From assembly GCF_033878955.1 (NCBI RefSeq), contig NZ_CP138858.1:496001-560000 (forward strand): DNA of 64,000 bases, given 5' to 3'. Shown here piece after piece: positions 27,695-37,667 of this stretch. The position numbers were made by a program, and so were the translations under genes. The notes beneath the pieces were generated by a model. The model had not been told where the DNA came from, did not search any database, and saw only the letters and a list, made by a program, of their open reading frames with translations. Position 1 is the stretch's first letter, and each line of letters begins with the position of its first letter. This stretch comes from Coraliomargarita algicola (GTDB taxonomy: Bacteria; Verrucomicrobiota; Verrucomicrobiia; Opitutales; Coraliomargaritaceae).

Positions 27695-28795
27695 CTAACG
27701 AACGATACCGCCGCTACTAAGGAAGATGCCCTTAAGGTTCATCTCCAACTGGCTCGGATTCGGGGAGTGACTCATGGCATGATCTTTCGTCACCTTTCCG
27801 GCCTTGACCAGACGGTACAGATCCTGATTGAAAGTTTTCGAACCATTATCTTCGCTGGCTTCGATCACCGCTTCAATTTTTGTAAATTCACCTTCCATGA
27901 TGACTTTACGAGCAAGCGTATCCAGAACAAAGGCCTCCGAAACCGGATAACGCCCGCCCCCTTCCAATGCGGGTAGAAGCTTTTGGGTGATAGTAGCCAA
28001 AAGTGAGGCTGCGATCTGGCGCTGCAGCGCGACCTTACGCTCTTCCGGGAAAAATTCAAACAGTCGCTGAATAGCTTGCTGCGCACTCGAAGCGTGCAAA
28101 GTGCCAAAGACCAAGTGCCCCGTCTCCGCGGCTTGTAGCGCGGTCTCAAAGGTAGACTTATCACGCATTTCACCCACTAGAATCACGTCAGGATCTTGAC
28201 GCAGCACCGCACGCATACCGTCAGCGAAACTGGGGCAATCGATGCCGACTTCGCGTTGATTGATGATCGATTTGATATCGGTATAGGTGTATTCGATCGG
28301 ATCTTCGAGTGTCACAATGTGCTTATCGAAGTTCATATTGATATAATTCACCATCGCGGCGAGGGTCGAACTCTTACCCGAGCCTGTTGCCCCACAGAGA
28401 ATCACAATACCGTTCTTTTCCTTACAGAGCTTGGACAAGATACCACCGTCAATATTCAGTTCATCAAATGTCGGTGGATGATCACTCACATGGCGCATGA
28501 CGATACTCGGTAGGCCTCGCTGCAAAAAGCCATTCACCCGAAAACGGCCAATATTCTCCACACGATAGGAGTAATCCACCTGACGATCATTCGTCCACTT
28601 TCCAAAAAATTGCTCCGGCACACTTTGCTCGATAAACTCACGAATGTCCTCCGGTGGCACGGGGTCCATTTCAACCGATTCCAAGCGTCCACTTAAACGT
28701 AGAAAAGCAGGTTTATTGGATTTAATATGGATATCGCTGGCACCATTTTCGACAGCGAGATTGAGAAGACCGTGGATTGTTTCGAGAACTGCCAT
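27695..28795 (-). CDS. PilT/PilU-type twitching motility ATPase
   Basis: A 366-aa cytoplasmic hexameric ATPase that retracts type IV pili. Walker A is CGATGSGKSSTLA (~130), the Asp box ITLEDPIEY (as VTLEDPIEY) and Walker B ILVGEMRD follow, then the His box GHLVFGTLHA. The canonical AIRNLIRE helix of PilT is replaced by LDTLARKVI-like sequence, so it may be a PilU or PilT2 paralogue. No other pilus genes are in the window. Confidence 0.93.
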   Translation of the reverse strand: MAVLETIHGLLNLAVENGASDIHIKSNKPAFLRLSGRLESVEMDPVPPEDIREFIEQSVPEQFFGKWTNDRQVDYSYRVENIGRFRVNGFLQRGLPSIVMRHVSDHPPTFDELNIDGGILSKLCKEKNGIVILCGATGSGKSSTLAAMVNYINMNFDKHIVTLEDPIEYTYTDIKSIINQREVGIDCPSFADGMRAVLRQDPDVILVGEMRDKSTFETALQAAETGHLVFGTLHASSAQQAIQRLFEFFPEERKVALQRQIAASLLATITQKLLPALEGGGRYPVSEAFVLDTLARKVIMEGEFTKIEAVIEASEDNGSKTFNQDLYRLVKAGKVTKDHAMSHSPNPSQLEMNLKGIFLSSGGIVR

Positions 28796-28905
28796 TTATT
28801 TTATCTGGTAGGGAATAATTTTTCTGTTGAATATACAGAACCTTATGCACGTGCTAGTGCGAATCAGCCGCGTGCTGCCGATTTACAATATTTTTTGAAG
28901 CCTCT

Positions 28906-29796
28906 ATGAAGACAAATCAATTCTCAGGTGTTTTTACCGCCCTTGCCACTCCGATGCAGGCAGGCGAAGTTGCGTATGCTGACTTGGAAAAACTCATCGC
29001 CCACCAACTTGCAGGTGGCATCGACGGCCTCGTCTCTGTCGGCACCACTGGTGAATCCCCCACTCTCGACCATGCGGAGCATATCGAAGTGATTCGCGCC
29101 TCAGTCAAAGCAGCCGCGGGCAAAGTGCCGGTCTACGCAGGCACAGGCTCCAACTCGACGACTGAAGCAGTCATGCTCACACAGAATGCCGATAAGGCCG
29201 GAGCCGATGGTTTTCTGGTGGTCGCCCCCTACTACAACAAGCCCAGTCAGGAAGGTTTATTCCAACACTTCAGCAAAGTTGCGGAGTGCACAGAGAAGCC
29301 CATCATCCTTTACTCGATTCCTTCTCGTTGTGGCATCGAAATCTCGGTAGATGTCACGGCACGCCTCTACGATAAGTATCCGCATGTCTGCTGCATGAAG
29401 GCTGCCGAAGGCTCCTGCGATAAGGTCACGGAATATGTGCGTGCCCTCGGCCCCGATTATGCGGTGATGAGCGGCGACGATGGACTCACGCTGCCCTTTA
29501 TGTCCGCAGGTGCCACGGGGGTCATCAGTGTCGCCTCCAATCTTGTGGTCGCCCCATTGGTAGAAATGGTGCGCGCCGCAAATGACAACGACTATGCCCG
29601 CGCTCGCGAGACCTTCCTTAAGTTTTATCCGTTTTTCAAAGCCATTTTCACCGAGCCGAATCCAGTGCCGATCAAGTATGCACTCAAGCAGGCGGGCATT
29701 ATCAGTTCCGATGAGGTGCGCCTCCCTCTAAGTTCGATCACCGCCGAAACCTGCGCAATATTGGATCCAATGCTCGCCGAACTCGGCCTCGTTTAA
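28906..29796 (+). CDS. dapA: 4-hydroxy-tetrahydrodipicolinate synthase
   Basis: A 296-aa TIM-barrel aldolase that condenses pyruvate with aspartate semialdehyde, the first committed step of lysine and diaminopimelate synthesis. Signature VSVGTTGESPTL and the active Tyr in YYNKPSQEG are visible; the Schiff-base Lys is in CCMKAAEG. It is followed by dapB 19 bp downstream, so the two pathway steps are co-transcribed. Confidence 0.96.
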   Translation: MKTNQFSGVFTALATPMQAGEVAYADLEKLIAHQLAGGIDGLVSVGTTGESPTLDHAEHIEVIRASVKAAAGKVPVYAGTGSNSTTEAVMLTQNADKAGADGFLVVAPYYNKPSQEGLFQHFSKVAECTEKPIILYSIPSRCGIEISVDVTARLYDKYPHVCCMKAAEGSCDKVTEYVRALGPDYAVMSGDDGLTLPFMSAGATGVISVASNLVVAPLVEMVRAANDNDYARARETFLKFYPFFKAIFTEPNPVPIKYALKQAGIISSDEVRLPLSSITAETCAILDPMLAELGLV

Positions 29797-29815
29797 TCTC
29801 GTATCTCTAGTAATC

Positions 29816-30553
29816 ATGTCACTCAAACTACTTCTTAACGGCTCACGCGGACGCATGGGCATCGCGATTTCCGCAATCGCCCAAGACAACAACGCCGAAA
29901 TCGTCTCTGCATGTGATGCGGGCGACGACCCACGCGCCAATATCGACGCCTGCGAAGCCATTATCGACTTCAGCTTTCACGAAGTGACTGCCAGCATCGC
30001 GGCACTCGCCGTCGAAAAGAACTTACCACTCGTGATCGGCACCACCGGACACACCGCCGAAGAGAAAGCACAAATCCTCAGCACAGTGGACGGCAAAATC
30101 CCCGTAGTCTGGGCGGGCAACTACTCTGTGGGTGTCAACACGCTGAACTATTTAACACGTAAAGCAGCGACAATTCTGGGGGAACAATACGAGCCCGAAG
30201 TGCTGGAGATGCACCACCATCACAAAAAGGACGCTCCCAGCGGCACCGCTGAGCGTCTGATTGAAATCCTAAAGGACAGCTATCAACTGGCCGACGAGCA
30301 AGTTGTACATGGACGCGAAGGTCTAGTCGGCGCACGCCCTCGCAAAGAAATCGGCGTGCATGCCATCCGCGGGGGTGACATCGTCGGTGAACACACCGTT
30401 TATTTCTGTGGTGATGGCGAACGCATCGAACTCACTCACCGCGCGACGGATCGTAAGATCTTCGCCCAAGGTGCGGTTCGCGCCGCACAATGGGCAGTCG
30501 GCAAAACACCCGGAGTATACAACATGGAAGACGTGCTCGGCCTGGTAGATTAA
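29816..30553 (+). CDS. dapB: 4-hydroxy-tetrahydrodipicolinate reductase
   Basis: A 245-aa enzyme reducing the product of DapA with NAD(P)H. The Rossmann start LLLNGSRGRMG, GTTGHTAEEK and the substrate-binding signature EMHHHHKKDAPSGTA are all in place. Length is slightly short, as in Gram-positive-like and verrucomicrobial forms. It lies between dapA and ruvA with small gaps (19 and 6 bp). Confidence 0.96.
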   Translation: MSLKLLLNGSRGRMGIAISAIAQDNNAEIVSACDAGDDPRANIDACEAIIDFSFHEVTASIAALAVEKNLPLVIGTTGHTAEEKAQILSTVDGKIPVVWAGNYSVGVNTLNYLTRKAATILGEQYEPEVLEMHHHHKKDAPSGTAERLIEILKDSYQLADEQVVHGREGLVGARPRKEIGVHAIRGGDIVGEHTVYFCGDGERIELTHRATDRKIFAQGAVRAAQWAVGKTPGVYNMEDVLGLVD

Positions 30554-30559
30554 ACTATC

Positions 30560-31159
30560 ATGATTGCACGACTCAAAGGAACCGTTCTCGAATCCACACC
30601 GCTGTTAGTCGTCCTGGAAGCGGGTGGCGTGGGCTACGAAGTCCACATCCCCGTGACGACTGCAGAGAAAGTGCCAGCCATTGGCAAAGAGTGCAGTCTT
30701 TTTATCCATAGCGTCTACCGCGAAGACAGCGCGACGCTCTACGGTTTTGCCACGCGCGATGACCGCGATTTTTATCGCTTACTCATCGAAAAAGTATCCG
30801 GCATCGGCCCCAAAATTGGTATCAGCATGCTCAGCCGCATGTCCACCGATTTGCTGCGCAGCGCGATTGCCAGCTCAGATGTAGCACTCCTGTCTAAATG
30901 CCCCGGCATTGGCAAGAAAACCGCCGAGCGGCTAGTCATTGAGTTAAAAGACAAAGTCGGCTTGGTGGCCACTGGCCAAACACCCACCGCAGGCGATCTT
31001 CACATGCCTACCGAACCGAGTGCGTTTCAAGATGCCGTCGCCAGCTTAATGACACTCGGCTACAAGCCTGCCGACGCCGATAAACTCGTGCGTAAAGCCG
31101 TTGCCAAACTCGATAGCAACGCCAGCACAGAAGCGCTGCTCAAAGAAGCGCTGCGCTAG
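30560..31159 (+). CDS. ruvA: Holliday junction branch migration protein RuvA
   Basis: A 199-aa protein that binds four-way DNA junctions and targets the RuvB motor. The OB fold (residues 1-63, IARLKGTVLE...) and tandem helix-hairpin-helix motifs (SGIGPKIGISML and PGIGKKTAERLVIELK) are typical, as is the small C-terminal domain (DAVASLMTLGYKPADA). It is 6 bp after dapB. ruvB and ruvC are not in the window. Confidence 0.97.
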   Translation: MIARLKGTVLESTPLLVVLEAGGVGYEVHIPVTTAEKVPAIGKECSLFIHSVYREDSATLYGFATRDDRDFYRLLIEKVSGIGPKIGISMLSRMSTDLLRSAIASSDVALLSKCPGIGKKTAERLVIELKDKVGLVATGQTPTAGDLHMPTEPSAFQDAVASLMTLGYKPADADKLVRKAVAKLDSNASTEALLKEALR

Positions 31160-31168
31160 ACGCTCCTA

Positions 31169-32362
31169 TTAATAAACATAGCTAGCCGACGAAGCGTCGC
31201 CGAAGGCGGGCTTATGTAGCGCACTGACTTTTTGAGTCAAAGTATCCAACAACATTAAACGAGTGCTACCGCCATTGCGTTGGGTGAATACCAGATGGCG
31301 TCCATCACGGAGCCATGCTGGTTCCAAAGAGGAGGCCCCCTGAGTCAGCCACTTGCTGGTGCGCGATTGGGCGTCGTAAAGTGCGATCTGAAAGCCTCCG
31401 CTGACAGCCGCCGTAAACGCGATCAAATTATCATTCACGGGGTTCCATGCAGGCTCCGAGCAGTAACTGCTGATATTAGTCGGAAGACGTCGCGCCGGCC
31501 CTCCAGTGCTGGAGATCTCATACAATTGAGGCTTACCAGGCGCATCCGAAGTGTAGACTAAACGGCGTCCATCAGGTGACCAACTCGGACTGGCTTCCAG
31601 GCTCTTATTAGTGGTCAAGCGCCGGGCATTCTTACCGCGGCTATCGGTAACATGAATCTCGGAGTTCCCCGTACCAGAAAGTGACATCGCAATTTGTCGC
31701 CCATCCGGACTAAAGGCCCCACCGGTATTCAGCCCCTTAAAAGTCGCGATCGGCGTTTTACGGCCACTGTTTACATCCAACAGAAAGATATCGGGAAAAC
31801 CGCTCTTAAAGTAAGTCGTGTAGAGCAAATGACGCCCATCAGGCGCCCACTTTGGCCCCGTAACCAGAGAACGGTCACGCGTTAAAGGCCGCACACGGCT
31901 AAAGAGTAAATCACTGGTATAAATTTCGGAGATCCCACGTTGCTTGCCGACGAATGCGAGGCGTCCGGCAAAGAAGCCCTTAGTCTGCAAAGTGGCTTCA
32001 ACCACCAGATCACAGGCGCGCAGCACAGCATTTTGCAAATCACTGCCGGAGACGGTGCGTCGCAATTGCTCCGTGTAAGGTTGGCCCGAGCCCACAGTCA
32101 ACAGCACCGCTGAAGCGCCGGCAGGCTCGATTTTAATTTGAAAGGCCGCATTGCTCCCGTTTGTCACGACATAGGCACCATGTAGGTTAAATGCCCGGCG
32201 AGCCATATTACTCACAGTCGCATCACTACTATCAATCGCGACCGCGAGCTGCCCTTCTCCATCCCGCACCAGGTCCTGAAGCTGGATAGTTTCAGAGAAT
32301 ACCGCACGGGGAGCGAGCGAAACACAGAAGATCGAGAGTAATAAAAGGGCTGTTAAACGCAT
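31169..32362 (-). CDS. tolB: TolB-like periplasmic beta-propeller protein
   Basis: A 397-aa exported protein, using ATG 32362 so that a clean signal peptide (LTALLLLSIFCVSLAPRAVFS) results. An N-terminal alpha/beta domain (~25-130) precedes repeated beta-propeller blades with PDGR motifs (WAPDGRHLLYT, FSPDGRQIAMS, WSPDGRRLVYT). This architecture is that of TolB, which helps keep the outer membrane attached during division. The other tol-pal genes are not here. It converges with ruvA, 9 bp apart. Confidence 0.85.
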   Translation of the reverse strand: MRLTALLLLSIFCVSLAPRAVFSETIQLQDLVRDGEGQLAVAIDSSDATVSNMARRAFNLHGAYVVTNGSNAAFQIKIEPAGASAVLLTVGSGQPYTEQLRRTVSGSDLQNAVLRACDLVVEATLQTKGFFAGRLAFVGKQRGISEIYTSDLLFSRVRPLTRDRSLVTGPKWAPDGRHLLYTTYFKSGFPDIFLLDVNSGRKTPIATFKGLNTGGAFSPDGRQIAMSLSGTGNSEIHVTDSRGKNARRLTTNKSLEASPSWSPDGRRLVYTSDAPGKPQLYEISSTGGPARRLPTNISSYCSEPAWNPVNDNLIAFTAAVSGGFQIALYDAQSRTSKWLTQGASSLEPAWLRDGRHLVFTQRNGGSTRLMLLDTLTQKVSALHKPAFGDASSASYVY

Positions 32363-32498
32363 AGTCACGAAATAGTCCGAAGCGCAGGAAAATCGCAAAT
32401 GAAAATCAACTTTGTGAATAGATTTCTACAAAAGACAAAAATTCTAGCGTTTCGTGTTGAACTGCTGCGTCAGTGTTCCAATTTGCTACGACATAGCT

Positions 32499-33572
32499 AT
32501 GGCAGACAAAGAACAAATCCAAACAGCCCTCAAAAGCGTCAAATTCCCCGGTTTCAGTCGCGACATCGTTTCCTTCGGCCTCGTTCGCGAGGTGGAACAA
32601 AACGACAATGAAGTCTTGATCGGCATCGAAATCACCACCGCCGACACAACGATTCCAGAGCGAATCGCGGCCGACATTAAAAGCGCAGTCGGCGCCCTGG
32701 AAGGCATCGACGAAGTCAAAGTGCGGATGGAGATCTCTCAGCCCAAGCAACAACCCTCGCCCGCCGGAGCTGCGGGGAGCAAGCCCAATACCAGCCAGGC
32801 CATGCAACAGGTCAAATACGCAATCGCGGTTGCCAGTGGCAAGGGCGGCGTAGGCAAATCGACGGTCACAGTGAATATCGCCTGCGCCCTGCAACGTCTC
32901 CTGGAAGCCGAAGGCAAATCAGGAGTCGGCATCATGGACTGCGACATTTACGGCCCCTCGATTCCACTCATGCTGGGTGCCGCCGGACGGCCTGAAATTG
33001 AAAACGATTTGATTGTCCCCATCGAGAATTTCGGTGTGCGCACGATGTCGATGGGCTTCCTGGTCGACGAAGACACCCCAGTCGTCTGGCGTGGCCCGAT
33101 GATTATGAAGACAATTCAACAGTTTGCACAAAACGTGAATTGGGGAGAATTGGAAATTTTAGTCGTGGACCTGCCACCCGGCACTGGCGACGCGCAGCTC
33201 TCTCTCGTGCAAACCATCCCACTCGAAGGCGCGGTTATCGTCACTACGCCACAGCCCGCGGCCTCCAATGTTGCTCGCCGTGGAGCGCGCATGTTTGACA
33301 AGGTCAGTGTGCCGCTCCTGGGAGTGGTGGAGAATATGAGCTACTTGGAAGCAGCGGACGGCTCACGCCAGAATCTATTCGGCGAAGGGGGCGGCAGTGA
33401 AACTGCAAAAAGCCTCGGAACTGAGCTGTTGGGGCAACTTCCAATTGACCCCAACATTCGCATCGGATGCGACAAGGGCATTCCCATCGTCATCAGCGAT
33501 CCCGACTCCAAGGCCTCCCAAGTATTTATGGAAATTGCGCGACAGATCTTAAACAGTCTTGTTAAAAAATAA
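32499..33572 (+). CDS. mrp: Mrp/NBP35 family iron-sulfur carrier ATPase
   Basis: A 357-aa P-loop protein that carries Fe-S clusters to apo-enzymes. An N-terminal MIP18-like (DUF59) domain (~residues 1-85) is followed by a deviant Walker A SGKGGVGKSTVTVN and the family segments VVDLPPGTGDAQLS and VVENMSYL. ATG 32499 is preferred over a GTG 45 bp upstream. The CXXC cluster-binding motif of many Mrp proteins (after VVENMS) is missing here, replaced by LEAADGSR. Confidence 0.93.
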   Translation: MADKEQIQTALKSVKFPGFSRDIVSFGLVREVEQNDNEVLIGIEITTADTTIPERIAADIKSAVGALEGIDEVKVRMEISQPKQQPSPAGAAGSKPNTSQAMQQVKYAIAVASGKGGVGKSTVTVNIACALQRLLEAEGKSGVGIMDCDIYGPSIPLMLGAAGRPEIENDLIVPIENFGVRTMSMGFLVDEDTPVVWRGPMIMKTIQQFAQNVNWGELEILVVDLPPGTGDAQLSLVQTIPLEGAVIVTTPQPAASNVARRGARMFDKVSVPLLGVVENMSYLEAADGSRQNLFGEGGGSETAKSLGTELLGQLPIDPNIRIGCDKGIPIVISDPDSKASQVFMEIARQILNSLVKK

Positions 33573-33655
33573 TTTCGCTCGCGTTTTAAGCTAGCCAGAG
33601 GCGCCATTCCATGTAGTTTTCTGAGCTTTGTGTTACGAGATATGCTATCAGTCGT

Positions 33656-33898
33656 ATGAGCGAGGAGAATAAAGATATGTCCAATTCAGCTTCCGATACC
33701 TGTTCCAATCATGGATTCGCGCAGCGTTCCACACTCTACCAAGAGTTTCTGGCGGAGCGCGAAGAAATCCTCAGGCACAAGTGGATCGAATCCGAAAAAC
33801 AAGGAAAAGACATCGGCTTTGAACGCGCCTTACTCGACTGGATTCGCAAACATCGCCAAAATTGGCGTGGCGCTCGCAACATCAAGCTAGGGAAATAA
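33656..33898 (+). CDS. Conserved small protein, function unknown
   Basis: An 80-aa acidic-then-basic protein. Its middle (STLYQEFLAEREEILRHKW) and the GFERALLDWIRKHR segment look conserved in style, as in short helical proteins of diverse bacteria, but I do not recognise a named family. No signal peptide or membrane segment. It lies 83 bp after mrp on the same strand. Confidence 0.65.
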   Translation: MSEENKDMSNSASDTCSNHGFAQRSTLYQEFLAEREEILRHKWIESEKQGKDIGFERALLDWIRKHRQNWRGARNIKLGK

Positions 33899-34095
33899 TT
33901 CAAGGCAACTTGGCTGGCCGACGAGGCAGGCAAATCGCCGTGAGCTGACTGCGAAGCTGGAAGCGGCGACCTCCAATGACATCCGAGACAGCGGCATGCC
34001 CTCATCGTAGCGAGCAGCTGACTCTCTCCAAAAATCATTCAGATTTTTGGCGGAGTTCGTTTGATCTACACCGAAAAGTAGATAGCCATTGCTGC

Positions 34096-35082
34096 ATGAT
34101 ACGATTGATCACCAAGTTACTACCGCTATGGATACTCAGCTTTGCCGTGGCGCAAGCCGGGATACGACTGGAAAACTATACCTACCCTTTTCCGGTCTCA
34201 AATTTCTCCTTTGAGAGCCAAGAGCAAACATTGGAGATGAGCTATATGGACGTTTCGCCTACCACGGATGTCCTTGGCACAGTCTTGCTCTTGCATGGCA
34301 AAAACTTCTCCGGCGCTTATTTTGAAGAAACCGCGAACGCCCTACTGGAAACCGGCTACCGCGTGATCATGCCAGACCAAATCGGCTTCGGCAAATCCAC
34401 CAAACCAAGCCATTACCAATACAGTTTTCATCAGCTGGCACAAAACACTTATGATCTCTTGAAATCATTAAAAGTGGAGCAAGTCCAGGTGCTCGGACAC
34501 TCAATGGGCGGTATGCTTGCGACACGCTTCGCGCTCATGTATCCGGACATGGCGACTAGCCTGACACTACTCAATCCCATTGGACTCGAAGATTGGAAGG
34601 CAAAAGGAGTGCCCTACCAGTCAATAGACGAATGGTATCAGGGCGAACTCAAAAAGACTCCCGAAAAGATCCGCGCCTACCAACTGGACTCCTACTACGA
34701 TGGCAAATGGAAGAGCGCATACGACTCTGGCGTCGAGATGCTGACTCGCTTTATCCAAAGCAAAGAATACCCTGTAATGGCTTGGAACCAAGCACTCACC
34801 TACGACATGATTTACAACCAACCGGTCGTATACGAATTCAAACAACTCTCACAACCCACCCTCCTGATTATTGGGCAGCGCGACACCACCGCACTAGGCA
34901 AAAATAAAGTCAGCGCAGAAGTGAAGGCCACATTAGGCAACTATCCTGAGCTCGGACGCGCAGCTTTGAAAGCCATCCCCAATGCCACCCTTGTTGAGCT
35001 TGAGGGTTTAGGGCACCTCCCACAGATCGAAGACTTTGGACGTTTCTTCGGCCCCTACATCGAGTTTTTAAATGCCAACTAA
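34096..35082 (+). CDS. Secreted alpha/beta hydrolase
   Basis: A 328-aa hydrolase. With ATG 34096 the protein starts with a signal peptide (LITKLLPLWILSFAVAQA); an earlier in-frame start at 33976 would add 40 unlikely residues. The nucleophile elbow is VLGHSMGGMLATR and the probable oxyanion loop is LLLHGKNFSG; His in LEGLGHLPQIE would complete the triad. The fold matches epoxide-hydrolase/lipase-like members, but the substrate is not known. Confidence 0.88.
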   Translation: MIRLITKLLPLWILSFAVAQAGIRLENYTYPFPVSNFSFESQEQTLEMSYMDVSPTTDVLGTVLLLHGKNFSGAYFEETANALLETGYRVIMPDQIGFGKSTKPSHYQYSFHQLAQNTYDLLKSLKVEQVQVLGHSMGGMLATRFALMYPDMATSLTLLNPIGLEDWKAKGVPYQSIDEWYQGELKKTPEKIRAYQLDSYYDGKWKSAYDSGVEMLTRFIQSKEYPVMAWNQALTYDMIYNQPVVYEFKQLSQPTLLIIGQRDTTALGKNKVSAEVKATLGNYPELGRAALKAIPNATLVELEGLGHLPQIEDFGRFFGPYIEFLNAN

Positions 35083-35151
35083 TTAGGCGGATTGACTCCA
35101 CCGACGGATCACGTGAGTCTGGTCTCGAACCACCTTCAAACCAATTGCAAT

Positions 35152-35835
35152 ATGACAGAGATTAGCCGTTACCTAGATGCCGCAATACTGAAAGCCGAGT
35201 TTACTGAAACAGACGTTCTGGAAGCACTCCAAGCCTGCATTGAGCTAAACACATACAGCGTATGCGTACGCCCCTGCGATATCGAACTGGCGCAGCAACA
35301 TTGTAAAGGCACCGACACCGCGGTCTGCGTGGTATTGGGATTCCCGCATGGGGTGCAATTACCCGCATCAAAGGCCGACGAAGCGAAACGCTACATCGAA
35401 CTCGGCGTCGATGAAATCGATATGGTCGCCAACTACGGCTGGATCAAATCAGGCAAATGGGCCGAAGTTGAAGCAGATGTGGCAGGCGTGGCCGCACAAA
35501 CGCGGGCCGCACAGGTCCCGCTAAAAGTCATTTTCGAAACCGCCCATCTAAATACTCAAGAAATTCAGCAAATGGTGGAAGTCTGCATTCGTGCAGGTGC
35601 CGACTTCGTCAAAACATCTACTGGCTTCAATGGCGAAGGTGCCAAACTGGAAGATGTGCAGACCATGCTCGACACAGCCGCAGGGCGCATCCAGGTCAAG
35701 CCATCCGGAGGCATCCGCGACCGCGCGGATGCGCAACGCTTCGTCGATCTGGGCGCACATCGTCTTGGTGTCGGTTGGACCTCTTGCCGTGCGATCTGTG
35801 AAGATACTGCAGCGCAATCCGACAGTGGTTACTAA
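35152..35835 (+). CDS. deoC: Deoxyribose-phosphate aldolase
   Basis: A 227-aa class I aldolase cleaving 2-deoxyribose 5-phosphate to glyceraldehyde 3-phosphate and acetaldehyde. The Schiff-base Lys is in DFVKTSTGF and the second conserved Lys in VKPSGGIR. I use ATG 35152, since the upstream extension from 35092 does not look conserved. The stop codon is directly followed by the next ATG, so the pair is translationally coupled. Confidence 0.95.
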   Translation: MTEISRYLDAAILKAEFTETDVLEALQACIELNTYSVCVRPCDIELAQQHCKGTDTAVCVVLGFPHGVQLPASKADEAKRYIELGVDEIDMVANYGWIKSGKWAEVEADVAGVAAQTRAAQVPLKVIFETAHLNTQEIQQMVEVCIRAGADFVKTSTGFNGEGAKLEDVQTMLDTAAGRIQVKPSGGIRDRADAQRFVDLGAHRLGVGWTSCRAICEDTAAQSDSGY

Positions 35836-36129
35836 ATGGACACCATGTTTCCACAGAAAAAGAAAAAAAAGGTCGACTACGAAGCTCTGAATTCGGCCCT
35901 GATGCGCATCCCGCGGATGGACGTAGTGGTCGCACGCAGCTTGATCGACATGGGCATTCGCGAAATCTACGATCTGCAGGGGCGAGCACCTGAAATCCTA
36001 TTTGAAGAAGCACGCAAGAAGAACCAAGCGCTGGTTGACACTCATATCCGTTTTTTCCGGATGGCAGTATACTATGCTGAATGCGAATCACCGGAGCAGT
36101 CCAAATTGCACCCCGACGAATGGAACTAG
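35836..36129 (+). CDS. Helix-hairpin-helix protein of the pathogenicity-locus (Cdd1) family
   Basis: A 97-aa protein starting immediately after the deoC stop. A basic N-terminus (QKKKKKVDY) is followed by a helix-hairpin-helix-like part (ALMRIPRMDVVVARSLIDMGIREIYDLQGRAPE, broken at 20 here by family spacing) as in Cdd1 proteins. It resembles small DNA-binding-like proteins common next to housekeeping genes, but the role is not established. Confidence 0.7.
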   Translation: MDTMFPQKKKKKVDYEALNSALMRIPRMDVVVARSLIDMGIREIYDLQGRAPEILFEEARKKNQALVDTHIRFFRMAVYYAECESPEQSKLHPDEWN

Positions 36130-36155
36130 CGGGGCCCCTAGGCGACTAAGCTTAT

Positions 36156-36839
36156 ATGAGCTCCCAAGAAATTGAAATTCCGCGTGAAGTGCCCGTAATG
36201 ACTTTAAGTCAATGTGGACGATTCCCGCAGGCGATGATGCCGCTCTACATCTTCGAGCCACGCTATCGCGAAATGCTGCAGCGCGTATTGGCAGAAGACC
36301 GCATCTTCGCAGTCGCCGCACTCGATGAGCGGGAAAAAGACGCCGAAATACTGGAGACCCCCTACTCCATTGCCAGTGTCGGAGTGGTTCGCGCCTGCAA
36401 GCAAAACCCGGACGGCACCTCTAATTTGATTTTACAAGGTTTAGCCCGCGTGCAACTAGAGAGCTTTGTGACTGAAGAGCCCTACCGGCGCGCGCGCATT
36501 CATCAAATTCTAAGTGAATCCGACGGCAGCGAACAAACCATGGGAGCCATTCAGCCGACTCTACTTGCGCTCATGCAAACCCAAATGCGCTTGGGGGCCG
36601 ACATCCCGCAAGAGGTCATACAATTTTTATCAAATATTAAAGAGCCGGAAAACGTGCTCGACCTCGCGATTTTCACACTCTGCCCCTCCGGACGCTTCAA
36701 GCAGGAGCTACTGGAGACCCGGGGCATACTCGCTCGCTTTGAGAAATTTGAACGGGCGCTGCGTTCACAAATCGAACGCCTCAAATTAGACCACAAATTG
36801 AAAGGTGGTCTGGATGAGGACAGTATTGGCAACAATTAG
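36156..36839 (+). CDS. LON substrate-binding-domain protein
   Basis: A 227-aa protein with only the N-terminal LON domain: MTLSQCGRFPQAMMPLYIFEPRYREML is the standard start, split here into its familiar PLYIFEPRYR core. It lacks ATPase and protease parts. Such stand-alone proteins are common in bacteria and their role is unclear. It overlaps the LolA-like gene on the other strand by 4 bp. Confidence 0.9.
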   Translation: MSSQEIEIPREVPVMTLSQCGRFPQAMMPLYIFEPRYREMLQRVLAEDRIFAVAALDEREKDAEILETPYSIASVGVVRACKQNPDGTSNLILQGLARVQLESFVTEEPYRRARIHQILSESDGSEQTMGAIQPTLLALMQTQMRLGADIPQEVIQFLSNIKEPENVLDLAIFTLCPSGRFKQELLETRGILARFEKFERALRSQIERLKLDHKLKGGLDEDSIGNN

Positions 36840-37570
36840 CGCCGCGGCTGCTCGAAATAAAAGCTCAACAAGCCAGGATTCACGACGATCTCGTTGACCT
36901 TAGCCAATGAAAGTGTCTGCCCATCCAGGCGCGTTTCAACCTCATGCGCAAAGGGATAACCATCGACCTCTTTGTAATCGCGGTACAATGTTTGTAACTG
37001 GACTTCGCCATTGGCATCCAATTGATCCACCCGGACGACATAGGCCGTAAAGACATCGATATAATAATGACTGAGGCCGCGACCACTTTCATCCACTGAC
37101 AGCACATAGACGCTACGCTCATCAAGCGTAGCTCTCTCTAAAAGCGTAATTTCATTTTCACTCTTCTCCATCGCGCGAAATAGCGGACTGTCAAATCGAG
37201 CCTGCGCACGTAAAGCACGCGTGCCTTTCGCGTCCAAAGTCTGGATCGAAACTTCACCATTTGTTTCAGTGCGCATCCAAGCAACATCGCCGTTGTAACC
37301 ACTAATTACATTACACAACTCGTTAGAGAGGCGATAGCGCATGGAGTAGGGGCGTTTCTTACGCATAAGAAAATCAAAGCTCTGCCCATTCTGCTCGATG
37401 ATGCCTTCGACACTGATAGACGACAACGAATCCGCATCACGAAAACCACCATAAGCCTCGGTATAGCGTTGAAGAATACGTTGCAGCGCATAGCTATCGC
37501 TCTGTGCCCCCGCCAAGAGAGGAAATAAGCTAATACAAGCAATAAGGAATAAGGGTCGGAACGGCATCAT
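36836..37570 (-). CDS. LolA-like outer-membrane lipoprotein-sorting family protein
   Basis: A 244-aa exported protein with signal peptide (PLFLIACISLFPLLAGAQ). The mature part has LolA/LolB-like beta-sheet features (ISVEGIIEQNGQSFDFLMRKK and VLSVDESGRGLSHYYID). It may act in lipid or lipoprotein handling; the assignment is by fold style, not by signature. ATG could be 37570 or 37567. Confidence 0.7.
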   Translation of the reverse strand: MMPFRPLFLIACISLFPLLAGAQSDSYALQRILQRYTEAYGGFRDADSLSSISVEGIIEQNGQSFDFLMRKKRPYSMRYRLSNELCNVISGYNGDVAWMRTETNGEVSIQTLDAKGTRALRAQARFDSPLFRAMEKSENEITLLERATLDERSVYVLSVDESGRGLSHYYIDVFTAYVVRVDQLDANGEVQLQTLYRDYKEVDGYPFAHEVETRLDGQTLSLAKVNEIVVNPGLLSFYFEQPRR

Positions 37571-37667
37571 AACATTTCATGTACGCAGGCATACGAATGG
37601 CAAGCAATTCGTAACATGCATGAAGAAACATTGTCACACGGCAAAAGTCTTGCCACATACCTAATCC